From: Owenia fusiformis
Taxonomy: Eukaryota; Annelida; Polychaeta; Sabellida; Oweniidae
NCBI GenBank assembly: GCA_903813345.2
Contig: CAIIXF020000002.1
Coordinates: forward strand, 11,058,150 to 11,122,149
Reading direction: 5' to 3'
Length of the DNA stretch: 64,000 nt
Shown here: positions 36,301 through 40,954 of the stretch, piece by piece
Layout of the letters: each line of letters starts with the position of its first letter
How positions within the stretch are numbered: position 1 is the stretch's first letter
Translations under genes and position numbers: made by a program
The notes under the pieces: generated by a model
What the model saw: the letters and a program-made list of their open reading frames with translations, nothing else
The model's database searches: none
What the model was told of the DNA's origin: nothing

Positions 36301-37568
36301 CGTTTGGTAGATCAATTTCAAATTTTCAGGGATGATTCTTAGTATGAAAATCTAGATCTGATTACTTTTTGGGCATTCTGGGTAAATGCCAAGGCAGCCA
36401 TTTTGAATTTTCCGTCTTAAAAATCTTTTCTGTAAAGTCTTGTCTACGCATTTCCAGGTGAATCGTTTGGTAGATCAATTTAAAATTTTCAGGGATGATT
36501 CTTAGTATGAAAATCTAGATCTGATTAGTTTTTAGGGGTTAAGGGGAAATGTCAAGGCAGCCATTTTGGATTTTCCGTCTTAGAATCTTGTCTGCCAAGT
36601 CTTGTCTATGCGTTTTTAGGTGAACCGTTTGGTAGATCAATTTCAAATTTTCAGGGATGATTCTTAGTATGAAAATCTAGATCTGATTAGTTTTTTGGCA
36701 TTCAGGGTAGATGTCAAGGCAGCCATTTTGGATTTTCTGTCTTAAAATCTTGTCTGTAAAGTCTTGTCTACGCGTTTTTAGGTGAACCGTTTGGTAGATC
36801 AATTTCAAATTTTCAGGGATAATTCTTAGTATGAAGATCTAAATTTGATCAGTTTTTTGGCATTCTGGGTAAATGTCAAGGCAGCCATTTTGGATTTTCC
36901 GTCCTAAAATCTTGTCTGTAAAGTCTTGTCTACGCGTTTTCAGGTGAACCGTTTGGTAGATCAATTTCAAAATTTCAAGGATGATTCTTAGTATTAAAAT
37001 CTTGAACTGATTAGTTTTTTGACATTCTGGGTAAATGTCAAGGCAGCCATTTTGGATTTTCCATTCTAAAATCTTGTCTGTATAGTTTTGTTTACATGTT
37101 TTCTGGTTAACTGTTCGATGGATAAATTTCAAAATTTCAGGGGTGGTTCTTAGTATGAAAATCTAGAACTAACTAATTTTTTGGCATTCTTGGTAAATTT
37201 TAAGGCGGCCATTTTGGATTTTCCATCCTCAAATTGTGTCGGTAAAGTCTTGTCTACTTATTTTCAGGATAACCATTCGATGGGATCCCCCATTGGTGGG
37301 GACATTTTGTACACATTTGTGTTCTTGTTTATTTTCTGTCATTTTAGCCATCATTCACTTTTGAGCAACACAGTGTGAGCCCAGTACCTATGGTACTATC
37401 TTTTCATTTGTTTTGCAGATCTTTAACGAAGATGGTGAGTTCTTGTGTCCTGTTAAGCTGTCAGAGAGAATCTGGAGGCCTTCTGATATACAAATTACTC
37501 CAGATGGACTGTTATACATGTCTAGTTTATTAGGACATTGTGTTAAAGTATATGAACTACAAAACTAA
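3252..37568 (+). CDS. TRIM-type protein with filamin and NHL domains (5' partial, 15 exons)
   Basis: Hand-built join: 3252-3393, 4142-4372, 5053-5427, 6288-6328, 8347-9073, 18265-18464, 19216-19314, 19631-19796, 20763-20867, 21244-22050, 22295-22473, 23492-23639, 28300-28491, 29618-29775, 37419-37568. Phases match at every junction and the sum is 3720 nt. Residues are counted from the first visible exon: coiled coil 1-95, filamin repeat 1 about 100-225, filamin repeat 2 about 228-350, low-complexity charged linker 350-964, NHL propeller 965-1239. This order matches TRIM2/TRIM3/TRIM71, which are E3 ubiquitin ligases. The RING and B-boxes that would confirm ligase activity lie left of the window. 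The linker is much longer than in vertebrate TRIM2/3 and carries basic patches. The least certain junction is 6328/8347, across a transposon. The gene could be a lineage-specific paralogue or a damaged allele. Confidence 0.85.
3873..4034. mobile_element. Short TIR element (MITE-like)
   Basis: Imperfect terminal inverted repeats TACCCCCTG...CAGGGGGTA bound 162 bp in the intron before exon 2. The 40 bp just downstream (4035-4075) is nearly the same as 39281-39320, so a larger dispersed repeat may be involved. I see no clear target duplication. Confidence 0.35.
4142..4372 (+). CDS. Gene 1 exon 2: end of coiled coil and first strand of filamin repeat
   Basis: The acceptor is ctttaatag and the donor ATATAG|GTAAGT; phase is 1 to 1. 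It encodes HEDQLQEDCQLISLKLGELM, a helix that closes the coiled coil, then a linker and the segment DVTSSIDPTIVYKAYI. In the next exon this segment runs directly into the filamin-type strand IDELIEVTAAS. The 3' part of this exon has been copied four times downstream (about 4411-4513, 5356-5427, 5461-5607, 5646-5749). Confidence 0.85.
4403..5355 (+). repeat. Tandem duplication unit, first copy
   Basis: This segment, part of an intron plus the 5' part of the filamin exon, is repeated about 1235 bp downstream, starting near 5637 and running through 6335, with the rest displaced to 8347 onward by a transposon. Identity by eye is very high in both intron and exon. That indicates a recent tandem duplication rather than an old domain repeat. 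Confidence 0.8.
4411..4513 (+). pseudogene. Degenerate copy of the 3' half of gene 1 exon 2
   Basis: Starting at 'actgtattggactttgttcc', this intronic stretch repeats exon 2 from about 4240 with changes. The end is rewritten so that the frame closes at a TGA. It lacks the 5' part of the exon. The same degenerate version recurs at 5646-5749, so it was made before the larger 1.23-kb duplication. Confidence 0.6.
5053..5427 (+). CDS. Gene 1 exon 3: filamin repeat 1, chimeric exon
   Basis: The acceptor is cattgcag and the donor ATATAG|GTAAGT; phase is 1 to 1. Residues 125-249 hold a canonical Ig-FLMN core: VTDQEGVKLNTQIRDM, KYMVQFVPLREGKLNI and GQHITHSPFPVTV. It continues with an acidic tail (VESDTEDVVEDDDVIF). 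From 5356 the exon is no longer the original filamin exon: its last 72 nt copy the end of exon 2 (KPCLVKVSDV...YKAYI), including its splice donor. The joint falls at a shared AAGC. The tail therefore recreates the strand that must precede a second filamin core. Confidence 0.8.
5461..5607 (+). pseudogene. Second partial copy of exon 2, possible cassette exon
   Basis: Nearly identical to exon 2 from 'actgtattggac' through the donor TATATAG|GTAAGT. The original acceptor is missing. However, the internal sequence ending ...aactaacag at 5502 follows a pyrimidine-rich stretch. Used as an acceptor, it would give a phase-1/phase-1 exon of 105 nt (5503-5607) with an open frame. Whether it is ever spliced is unknown. 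Confidence 0.5.
5646..5749 (+). pseudogene. Third partial copy of exon 2, degenerate
   Basis: Duplicate of the degenerate copy at 4411-4513, carried along in the 1.23-kb tandem duplication. The frame closes at the same altered position (gtgacatga). Confidence 0.55.
6288..6328 (+). CDS. Gene 1 exon 4a: start of filamin repeat 2, cut by a transposon
   Basis: A copy of the start of exon 3 with the same acceptor (cattgcag), encoding GIDELIEVTAASEY at phase 1. The sequence is then interrupted by the element at 6334-8344. To rejoin the rest of the repeat in frame, the transcript would need the donor TAC|GTACCA at 6329, inside the target-site duplication. That gives ...SEY|YIPD, one Tyr more than repeat 1. 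The nearby stronger donor GTACGT at 6325 would shift the frame and reach a stop six codons later. Confidence 0.5.
6334..8344. mobile_element. TIR element inserted in a filamin coding exon (host of a nested element)
   Basis: The ends are imperfect inverted repeats of about 33 bp (AGAGGGGGAG... to AAAGATGACA on the left, its counterpart at 8312-8344 on the right). They are flanked by the duplication AGTACGTACC (6324-6333) / AGTACATACC (8345-8354). A duplication of 9-10 bp suits a Mutator-type element, but the TIR is not one I recognise. Without the inner insertion it is only about 365 bp and non-coding, so it is MITE-like. Confidence 0.65.
6521..8162. mobile_element. Nested 1.64-kb TIR element
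   Basis: A 31-bp TIR with one mismatch starts CAGTGGAGACGATTAGGTC on both sides. The 5-bp duplication TCATA lies at 6516-6520 and 8163-8167. Near both ends are many short palindromic blocks such as GTCAATTGAC and GTTAATTGACG, which could be transposase-binding sites. I see no coding region above about 65 codons. The superfamily is not clear. Confidence 0.7.
8347..9073 (+). CDS. Gene 1 exon 4b: filamin repeat 2 core and start of linker
   Basis: The acceptor ctcctcttag sits at the transposon border and the donor is CAAG|GTCAGT; phase is 0 to 1. It repeats the filamin core of exon 3 (DQDSVKLETQIRDM, VQFVPLREGKLNI, SPFPVTV) and then departs from it after KESTK. The new part has a basic cluster KRKKKK, a likely nuclear localisation signal. 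It also has two psi-K-x-E sites (IKIE, IKEE) of the SUMO type in an acidic context. This is the ancestral form of the exon; exon 3 is the derived chimera. A stop (TAG) precedes the first codon, so the exon needs this acceptor. Confidence 0.75.
9074..9457 (+). other. Intron sequence, no feature seen
   Basis: Ordinary AT-rich intron between the linker exon and a large transposon nest. I see no conserved coding frame or repeat boundary. Confidence 0.6.
10637..11830. mobile_element. 1.19-kb element whose TIRs are arrays of a 15-mer
   Basis: The left end carries about six copies of GTTGTCCGAAACCCA (10648-10735). The right end carries about five copies in reverse complement (11750-11826). The flanking duplication is ACATTGCGT (10628-10636, 11831-11839). 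A 9-bp duplication fits a Mutator-like element. The interior is non-coding. The element at 25330-27142 has the same design with a different 15-mer. Confidence 0.7.
12338..14322. mobile_element. 2-kb TIR element rich in TCCCGC repeats
   Basis: An insertion relative to copy B of the TTAA element. The ends are CAGAGCTGTCAAG and CAGTACTGTCAAC (reverse), with the flanking repeat TTTTCG. Both subterminal zones carry variants of 'gtcccgcgaaatcccgcaaattt', especially 13985-14300. This suits a hAT-like non-autonomous element, though the duplication is shorter than 8 bp by eye. Confidence 0.6.
12751..13612. mobile_element. Foldback element, innermost of the nest
   Basis: The inverted arms are long, about 330 bp each, and open AAGGGTTTGTATAAAAAACC, followed by repeated GGTACCCGG blocks. 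TATCTAGA flanks both sides (12743-12750, 13613-13620), an 8-bp duplication of hAT type. No coding sequence. Confidence 0.7.
18265..18464 (+). CDS. Gene 1 exon: acidic/Ser linker
   Basis: The acceptor is aattattatag and the donor TGAG|GTTAGT; phase is 1 to 0. It encodes residues 506-572 (GDSDREIAREAEESHHVDTD...FSTPSSDRTLPPMNINLTKV). It is hydrophilic and probably disordered, with no known domain. It shares no ATG-led ORF of length and was found by phase and frame continuity. Confidence 0.75.
19216..19314 (+). CDS. Gene 1 exon: short helical linker
   Basis: The acceptor is attgaccag and the donor CCCA|GTAAGT; 33 codons, phase 0 to 0. The sequence EVEEVQSELQRLEDTIAED then a Gln/Glu-rich end looks like a short coiled-coil helix. 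Confidence 0.75.
19631..19796 (+). CDS. Gene 1 exon: Ser/Pro/Thr linker
   Basis: Phase 0 to 1, donor GGAG|GTACAT. The acceptor is either aataacaag at 19630 or the next AG three bases later; both keep the frame. It encodes RSKSTSPTAAQPGDPAQLC and ends GSGDMTKSTMFG. No domain recognised. Confidence 0.65.
19842..20030. mobile_element. Short TIR element
   Basis: The ends CAGGCACGTAGCTAGC and CAGGCCCATAGCCAGC (reverse) form a 16-bp TIR with four mismatches. 'CAGGC-TAGCCAGC' ends are seen in many metazoan hAT MITEs. I see no clear duplication. Confidence 0.4.
20254..20560 (+). mobile_element. Helentron/HINE-like 5' end and fragment
   Basis: Begins with a perfect 7-bp hairpin GCACTTT-GAA-AAAGTGC followed by TATATTGTCGTC. 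That is the architecture of the 5' ends at 30065, 31621, 33801 and 34285. It continues with diverged 'cttcaaattgaccaaa' and 'aaaggtcaaaa' blocks. A second related 5' end starts at 20971. The 3' ends are not identified. Confidence 0.4.
20763..20867 (+). CDS. Gene 1 exon: basic linker
   Basis: The acceptor is aaattaaacag and the donor AAAG|GTAAGT; phase is 1 to 1. It encodes SMLKGLNEDDNMMMG...QALKRRKVLHNDK. The KRRK cluster could be a second nuclear localisation signal. Confidence 0.75.
20971..21100 (+). mobile_element. Second Helentron-like 5' end fragment
   Basis: GCATTTTGAAAAAGAGCTATTTTGTCATC is a decayed version of the palindromic start at 20254, about 717 bp downstream, with similar following text ('gttcaacttgac'). 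Confidence 0.3.
21244..22050 (+). CDS. Gene 1 exon: large disordered linker
   Basis: The acceptor is actttttttaag and the donor ACCAG|GTGAGA; phase is 1 to 1. It encodes 269 residues (696-964), rich in Ser, Asn, Lys and Thr, with short charged clusters (SRKKIAEKDSGKAVRV, KPHRRII, KSTKRGVTP) and no predicted fold. It links the filamin part to the NHL propeller. It has no counterpart in vertebrate TRIM2/3 that I know of. Confidence 0.8.
22295..22473 (+). CDS. Gene 1 exon: NHL blade
   Basis: The acceptor is ttttcataag and the donor GACTCA|GTGAGA; phase is 1 to 0. It contains a classical NHL motif (FPIGVTVAPSGDVIICDHGN followed by DMVKVF), preceded by NTIGQKGKDAQSLS. The blade is completed by the next exon. 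Confidence 0.9.
22522..23058. mobile_element. Possible hAT-type element
   Basis: The inverted ends GGTGTAGCCAGC (22522-22533) and GGCATAGCCAGC (reverse of 23047-23058) match in 10 of 12 positions. The GTAGCCAGC core is common in animal hAT MITEs. Open frames inside (such as 22810-23106) do not resemble a known protein. Confidence 0.35.
23492..23639 (+). CDS. Gene 1 exon: NHL blade
   Basis: The acceptor is tatatattcag and the donor TATG|GTAAAA; phase is 0 to 1. It encodes RPSATVTNDAGDIFVKDMKT then IQVFNKNGEKMRLFG, a degenerate NHL blade in the right spacing after the previous one. Confidence 0.85.
23700..23815. repeat. AT-rich tandem repeat, interrupted by TA-target elements
   Basis: Units of the type 'tataatctataattgacgtata' repeat here and reappear at 24666-24724 and 27653-27715. 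The mariner-type elements at 23818 and 24727 are inserted into this one AT-rich repeat. Confidence 0.6.
23818..24665 (+). mobile_element. Deleted mariner-like element with long TIRs
   Basis: Ends CAGGGTGTCCAATAAATAAG and its reverse, flanked by TA. The TIRs extend about 240 bp on each side (to about 24060 and from about 24427). Between them lies the C-terminal part of a mariner transposase (about 24063-24347), with HDLSSHTA, HPPYSPDLAPNDF and a final GNYVE. The N-terminal DNA-binding half and first catalytic Asp are gone, and the usual HDN is HDL. Confidence 0.85.
24063..24347 (+). pseudogene. Mariner transposase C-terminal remnant
   Basis: The reading frame ends at a TAA (24345-24347) and contains the DDD-family signature HPPYSPDLAPND, plus the downstream helix region ELKRDFGSTDELRSHV and WVNRHKKCIARDGNYVE. 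It is truncated at its N-terminus where the left TIR begins, so it is not functional. Confidence 0.85.
25330..27142. mobile_element. 1.8-kb element whose TIRs are arrays of a 15-mer
   Basis: Arrays of CAACTCATCCCAAGA (about 25341-25472) are mirrored by the reverse complement (about 26990-27138). ATATTGAT lies on both sides (25322-25329, 27143-27150). The architecture is that of the element at 10637-11830, but the 15-mer is unrelated. A truncated mariner (25520-26127) sits inside. Confidence 0.7.
25520..26127 (-). mobile_element. Mariner-like 3' half with transposase remnant
   Basis: On the minus strand the frame 26127-25780 encodes FLHHDNAPSHRS and HPPYSPDLAPLDF, then a C-terminal YTRWVDRHSRRVAAQGHYFE, followed by a stop. 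These are mariner transposase motifs with the second and third catalytic Asp. The sequence at 25520 (CAAGGGTCGATCCAG) looks like the 3' TIR. The 5' half is missing, so it is a dead fragment. Confidence 0.85.
28018..28240. mobile_element. Mariner-type MITE
   Basis: Ends CAGGGTGTCAAAT and its reverse (atttgacaccctg), flanked by TA, 223 bp, non-coding. Confidence 0.75.
28300..28491 (+). CDS. Gene 1 exon: NHL region
   Basis: The acceptor is ttttgaacag and the donor TTGG|GTAAGT; phase is 1 to 1. It encodes IALNSFRDLVTVDPQRID, IFNQDGQLIQQS and FDQHLIVSDL. The spacing and the DG turn fit propeller blades, though the NHL consensus is weak here. Confidence 0.85.
28478..28642 (+). repeat. 65-bp tandem repeat copying an exon end and its splice donor
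   Basis: 'agttag[tc]gatttgggtaag' starts at 28478, 28543 and 28608, each copy carrying the last codons of the exon plus GTAAGT. The rest of the last copy continues at 29503 beyond an inserted element. The first copy is the true donor; the others are decoys. Confidence 0.85.
28643..29502. mobile_element. TIR element inserted in the 65-bp repeat
   Basis: A TIR of about 49 bp begins GAGAGATTTCGCAC and is mirrored at the right end. The 5-bp duplication TATAA lies at 28638-28642 and 29503-29507, and the interrupted 65-bp repeat resumes exactly after it. Non-coding. The superfamily is uncertain. Confidence 0.75.
28707..28927. mobile_element. Mariner-type MITE nested in the element at 28643-29502
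   Basis: Ends CAAGGTGTTTCATAA and CAGGGTGTTTCATAA (reverse), flanked by TA, 221 bp. It is a different subfamily from the MITE at 28018. Confidence 0.7.
29618..29775 (+). CDS. Gene 1 exon: NHL blade
   Basis: The acceptor is ttccttttttag and the donor TCCAG|GTAGAA; phase is 1 to 0. It contains a textbook NHL motif: GGFGTDHGLFREPSGVSI, DLHGNMMIADSKNDRVQ, which runs into IFNEDGEFL in the last exon. Confidence 0.92.
30065..31525 (+). mobile_element. Helentron/HINE-like element A with about 135-bp internal repeats
   Basis: The 5' end is a palindrome, ATGTCACCAC-CAAAA-GTGGTGACAT. One arm recurs near the 3' end (GGTGGTGACAT, 31491-31501), then a short hairpin CAT-GTTA-ATG and CTTGTTT. The interior holds nine units, each with 'tcatctac', at 30237, 30361, 30541, 30678, 30826, 30961, 31098, 31231 and 31366, rich in TTTGACCTTC. 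Asymmetric inverted ends, a 3' hairpin and a tandem-repeat core are features of HINE/pearl-type non-autonomous Helentrons. Family placement is inference. Confidence 0.6.
31621..32530 (+). mobile_element. Helentron/HINE-like element B with 145-bp internal repeats
   Basis: The 5' imperfect palindrome is ATCACACC-ATC-GGTGGGAT. The 3' inverted copy is GATGGTGTGAT (32500-32510), then a CAC/GTG hairpin and CTTGTTT. Six internal units begin near 31700, 31846, 31991, 32134, 32270 and 32416, each with 'ggccatcttgttttctggtgg'-type text. The 170-codon open frame here (31813-32325) is the repeat read in one frame, not a gene. Confidence 0.6.
32868..32974 (+). mobile_element. Retroposed LINE 3' tail with poly(A)
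   Basis: 'cctataatgcca' and 'ggcgattggg' precede AATAAAATC and a run of 13 A. The same 'cctataatgcca...ggcgattgg' and CAATAAAG lie at 59957-60017. It therefore looks like the 3' end of a poly(A) retroelement that landed in an older repeat. Confidence 0.5.
33203..33225 (+). mobile_element. Isolated Helentron-like 3' terminus
   Basis: GTGGTGACAT then TTTTGCATGTTAGTG and TTCTGTT match the 3' end of element A. No corresponding 5' end was found between 32530 and here. Confidence 0.4.
33228..33800 (+). repeat. About 350-bp direct repeat
   Basis: 33228-33455 ('aacatcaacacagaaaactcccctatg' onward) recurs at 33578-33800 with about 90 percent identity by eye. A third fragment ('aataatttcaggtgt...') lies just before the element at 34285. 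Non-coding. Confidence 0.7.
34285..36225 (+). mobile_element. Helentron/HINE-like element D with 147-bp repeats
   Basis: The 5' imperfect palindrome is ATCCCATCGAACGAAGTTCGG...GGGAT. The candidate 3' arm is TTCGATGGGA (36192-36201), then an ACGC/GCGT hairpin and GTTGTT. Nine units start at 'tagtggagcga' (34738, 34874, 35021, 35170, 35317, 35463, 35610, 35757, 35894), mostly 146-149 bp apart. A (CCGT)n tract follows the 5' end. Confidence 0.55.
34322..34436. repeat. (CCGT)n microsatellite
   Basis: About 115 bp of ccgt/acgt repeats just inside the 5' end of element D. The similar position of 'gtccgtctgt' in element C suggests it is part of the element. Confidence 0.9.
37419..37568 (+). CDS. 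Gene 1 last exon: final NHL blade and stop
   Basis: The acceptor is catttgttttgcag, phase 0. It encodes IFNEDGEFLCPVKLSERI, RPSDIQITPDGLLYMS and HCVKVYELQN, then TAA. The C-terminal strand closing an NHL propeller normally ends like this (VKVY), so the reading frame end is credible. Confidence 0.92.
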   Translation: MFNEDGEFLCPVKLSERIWRPSDIQITPDGLLYMSSLLGHCVKVYELQN

Positions 37569-38330
37569 AAACATGGATATCACTATCACTAGTGTTGTAC
37601 AACAAATGAACTATAGAAGGAAAACATAGATATCTTGTGACTGTTCTGATAACATGTTAAAGTATATCAAATGCCAAACTATAAACATAGACATAACTAC
37701 TCACAAGTCTTGCCAACATTGTGTCAAAGTGTTTGAACTGCAAACCTAAAAATATGGACACCACTAGTCGTGTACAACATTGTGTTTAAGTAAAGGGACT
37801 AAAATAAAAACATGGATATTTTGTGTCTGGTTAGTATGTATATTGTGTAAGTATATCAAATATAGAACTATAAACATGCACATCACTAGTCTTGCAAACA
37901 TTAAGATTTTGTTGTGTTAATTAGGAAACTTAAAACATGTACAGTATGCTCTGCTTAAACGATATTGTGTTAAAGTATATGGACTATTAAACAAAAACAT
38001 GGATATCTTGTGTCCGTTTGGATATCATGTACATGTAAGAATATCAAATACTAAATCAAAAACATGGATATCATTATTCACTAGTGTTGTACAATATTGT
38101 GTTATAGTAGAAAGACTATGAAACGGAATTATGGATAGCTTTTTTCTGTATGGATAGTGTGTCTAAGTATATCAAATATAAAGCTGTAATGGAGAGCCAT
38201 GCTAGATATTGTAAGGATATTATGCTAAAGTGAATGAAATTCAGAACTAGAAAACATGGAATTCACTAGTCTTGTACAACATGGTGTTAATTAAAGTACA
38301 TTGATTAGGAAACCAAAAACTAGTACATTT
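37530..38330 (+). repeat. Decayed tandem repeats resembling the last codons of gene 1
   Basis: The text 'gtgttaaagtatatgaacta' followed by 'aacatggatatc', which spans the end of the coding region and its stop, recurs with changes about every 60 bp. Examples lie near 37653, 37719, 37779, 37838, 37966, 38021, 38096, 38153 and 38213. It forms the 3' UTR and downstream region. No clear single poly(A) signal stands out. Confidence 0.65.
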
Positions 38331-39329
38331 CTTTCATTTGCTTAGACAAAAATTGGGGTTGAAGAAAAAATCAGTGAGAATTGAGATTTCTTTAAAACAA
38401 TTGCGAGAAAATCAGGTTTTCTAAAAAAAATTGGTGGAAAATTTAACAATAAATCAGGAGATCATATGAGAAAATCAAGCACTAAAATATTTGGGATTTG
38501 TCCGGATTTTAATCAGAGTCTCAAATTGTAACTTCGAACCAAAGGAACCCAATATTTAAAGGCCCACTTAACGTAATCAAAGATTACAATTAATTATCAA
38601 AAAATTGATCTGTCAAGCTATACATATCAAGTTTCTATCAATATCATTGAAAGATGGCGAAGTTGTTTGTATTACATGATACATTCATTTTTTGTAGAAG
38701 TGTTTCCATCTTTTAAATCAAGAGTAATTTAAAACATGCACTTTGTTTAACATGTGCGTGCACTTCTAATGATCTCTGAACTTCAAATACTTTTTTCTAT
38801 GTGTGTTATTTTTTCTTGGTTCAATATAAAAATAATTCAAACTTTTTGTCATATTTGAGCGAGTGTGTAACATGTTTCAATGATTATTTTTTTCTTCTAA
38901 ATTAAGTATTGTTTGCCTTTAGATCAAACAACCTGTATCAAAGTATTCACTCTCATTTTCAAACTCATTTTCAATTCCATCATTAGAACGTTTTTGACAA
39001 CAGTTTGCGTGATTTGCATTAGTGTGAGACCGGCCCACCATAGAATTTTAAAACATTTTGAATTGTATCATAGAGTGCAACAGGGGGGAGATTAATTTGA
39101 GGTTATAGTTAAAACATTTTGAATTGTGTCTTGTAGTGAGGAAGAGGAGAAGAATTTGAGGTTTTAGGTTTAGGTAGTGTAAAAGACGTGAGGGAAGTTC
39201 GAGGAAGGCTAGCAGCGAGTCAGATGCTTCAATTCATTTCACAAATGGGGAAACGGTGTTATAAGATACCCCCTGGTGGAAGGAGGTACGGATTCTGCAC
39301 ACCTGCTTAGGAGAATGCATGTTTGTTAT
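38331..39329. other. Intergenic, no supported feature
   Basis: AT-rich sequence without a recognisable gene. 39281-39320 repeats 4035-4075. Short open frames here have no recognisable similarity. Confidence 0.5.
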
Positions 39330-40157
39330 GACGTGTCGCAAAAAGGTCACGCACGCATTGTTACACATTTTCGCTTTTTTAACACCACAGAATGTGACGT
39401 TTTTTGAGAAAAATGTACACATATGGAAATCCTTTCGTCCTCCATATTTGCCCTTATATCTCATAATGTTTAAGTCGAATAACTCTGATATCGTACATAT
39501 ATTAACAATGGGATAGGAGCATCATAAAACACGAATCAATTGATATTTTAGGTGAAATAAATATACGTGTTGCTGTGCTTGAAAATAGGCGAATGGCGTA
39601 AATTAGCCCTATTTTAATGAATTTTGAAAACCTTTCGTCCTCCACTTTTACACATACAACAGAAAACACATACTTTTGCGAACAAAATCAACTATTTATT
39701 AATAGAGTTTAGGAGCAAAATAATCATGTATGATTTATTTAAAATCGGTGTCGTATTTTTTGTTTAATGTACACCTGAAAAGCTGAAGGTAACAAAAAAT
39801 GAGCAAAAAAGGTCGTTGTCAACAGATTCTATTTTTCAAACTCTATGACGTCACAATATGGGACGCTTACTAAAATCATAATTATATTGTTTGAGTTATG
39901 AGCGTTTAAAGACGAAAAATAATTCAAAATGTAACGTGTCAACAGGGGATATTTGCCAGATGTTTTGGTAAAAAACTCTTTTAAAAAAGAACGCGCAAGA
40001 ATCGTGAACGGAGTGTAGTTGATCTAAAAACTCCATCGAAATAGCTTTAAAATGATATATAACTTTAATTAGAATATTATCTTATAATCCGGGGAATCAA
40101 AGTTACATTCACGCGATACCCCTAAAAAACAAATGCGCCACCTTTTTGCGACACGTC
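39330..40157. mobile_element. TIR element with a perfect 18-bp TIR
   Basis: GACGTGTCGCAAAAAGGT at 39330 is matched exactly in reverse at 40140-40157. The flanks are TAT on both sides, possibly a 3-bp duplication. Non-coding, 828 bp. Confidence 0.7.
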
Positions 40158-40161
40158 TATA

Positions 40162-40510
40162 TCATTGACCCTGAGAATCGTGTGGTTTCCCCAAACAGGC
40201 CTGACAACGATAATGTAAGTATCAAATATGCTCATATTATGTAAGGCGCCAACGTTCACGAACAATACGATATATGGCTTATAGAATTATGAAAGTCAAA
40301 TGCATGCTTTTAAATATTGAACGAATTGAGTTATCATTTCCTTTTTCAAGAAGAGCTTTTTACATCAACAATTAACTTACAATTATTTACACAAATATGA
40401 TTATTGTTTCACGTGTATTTTCATTTAACTGAACAGTATTTGAACCAGGAGGCTTCCAAGGAGAAGTTCTTCATTCCCGCTCAATTGATCGGATCAGCTT
40501 ACATCTAGTA
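40162..40510 (+). other. Possible orphan exon pair
   Basis: The frame IIDPENRVVSPNRPDNDN ends at a good donor (AT|GTAAGT at 40216). A good acceptor (aactgaacag, 40438) opens YLNQEASKEKFFIPAQL and a stop (TAG). The phases match. No similarity is recognised and the upstream exon is not found, so this may be chance. Confidence 0.2.
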
Positions 40511-40954
40511 CGTTCGATGAACACAGACAATCTCGTACCATCATATATGCTGAACATTCTAAAGTTCATGTTATGTGACAACTGTGTATTCACTTTGACA
40601 TAATGTACATTTAACAGTGTCAAAGGTATCTTCAGTTAACGACACTTGAGGGAATCTTGATAATGTCCACAATAGAGCTTGGTACTTCCCCCCTAGTATA
40701 TAATACATATATAAATGTGTGTGTGGAATATCCTTGCTGCCGAAGATCGTCATATTTCTTTGACCGTAATTGATATACCGATTACCTTTCGAAAAATATC
40801 GGTATTTACTTATAGTGGAGTCAGCTATAAAGTCTATAAAACCTTAGAATAACCCATGTTATATATAAAGCACCATTTTTTGACCAAAGTTTCATTAGAA
40901 CATAGTTTTTTTATATCTAACTAAGTGATGTTGTAAAGTGAACCCTACATTTAA

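Larger units (their letters stand above)
33801..37325 (+). mobile_element. Helentron/HINE-like element C with 162-bp repeats (host of element D)
   Basis: The 5' palindromic start is ATGTCCCCACCACATAGTGTGGGG. The 3' arm is TGGTGGGGACAT (37294-37305), then an ACAC/GTGT hairpin and CTTGTTT. Seven internal units of about 162 bp ('gtaaagtcttgtct' near 36271, 36432, 36594, 36755, 36918, 37080, 37242) fill the right part. Element D is inserted on the left. Confidence 0.6.
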
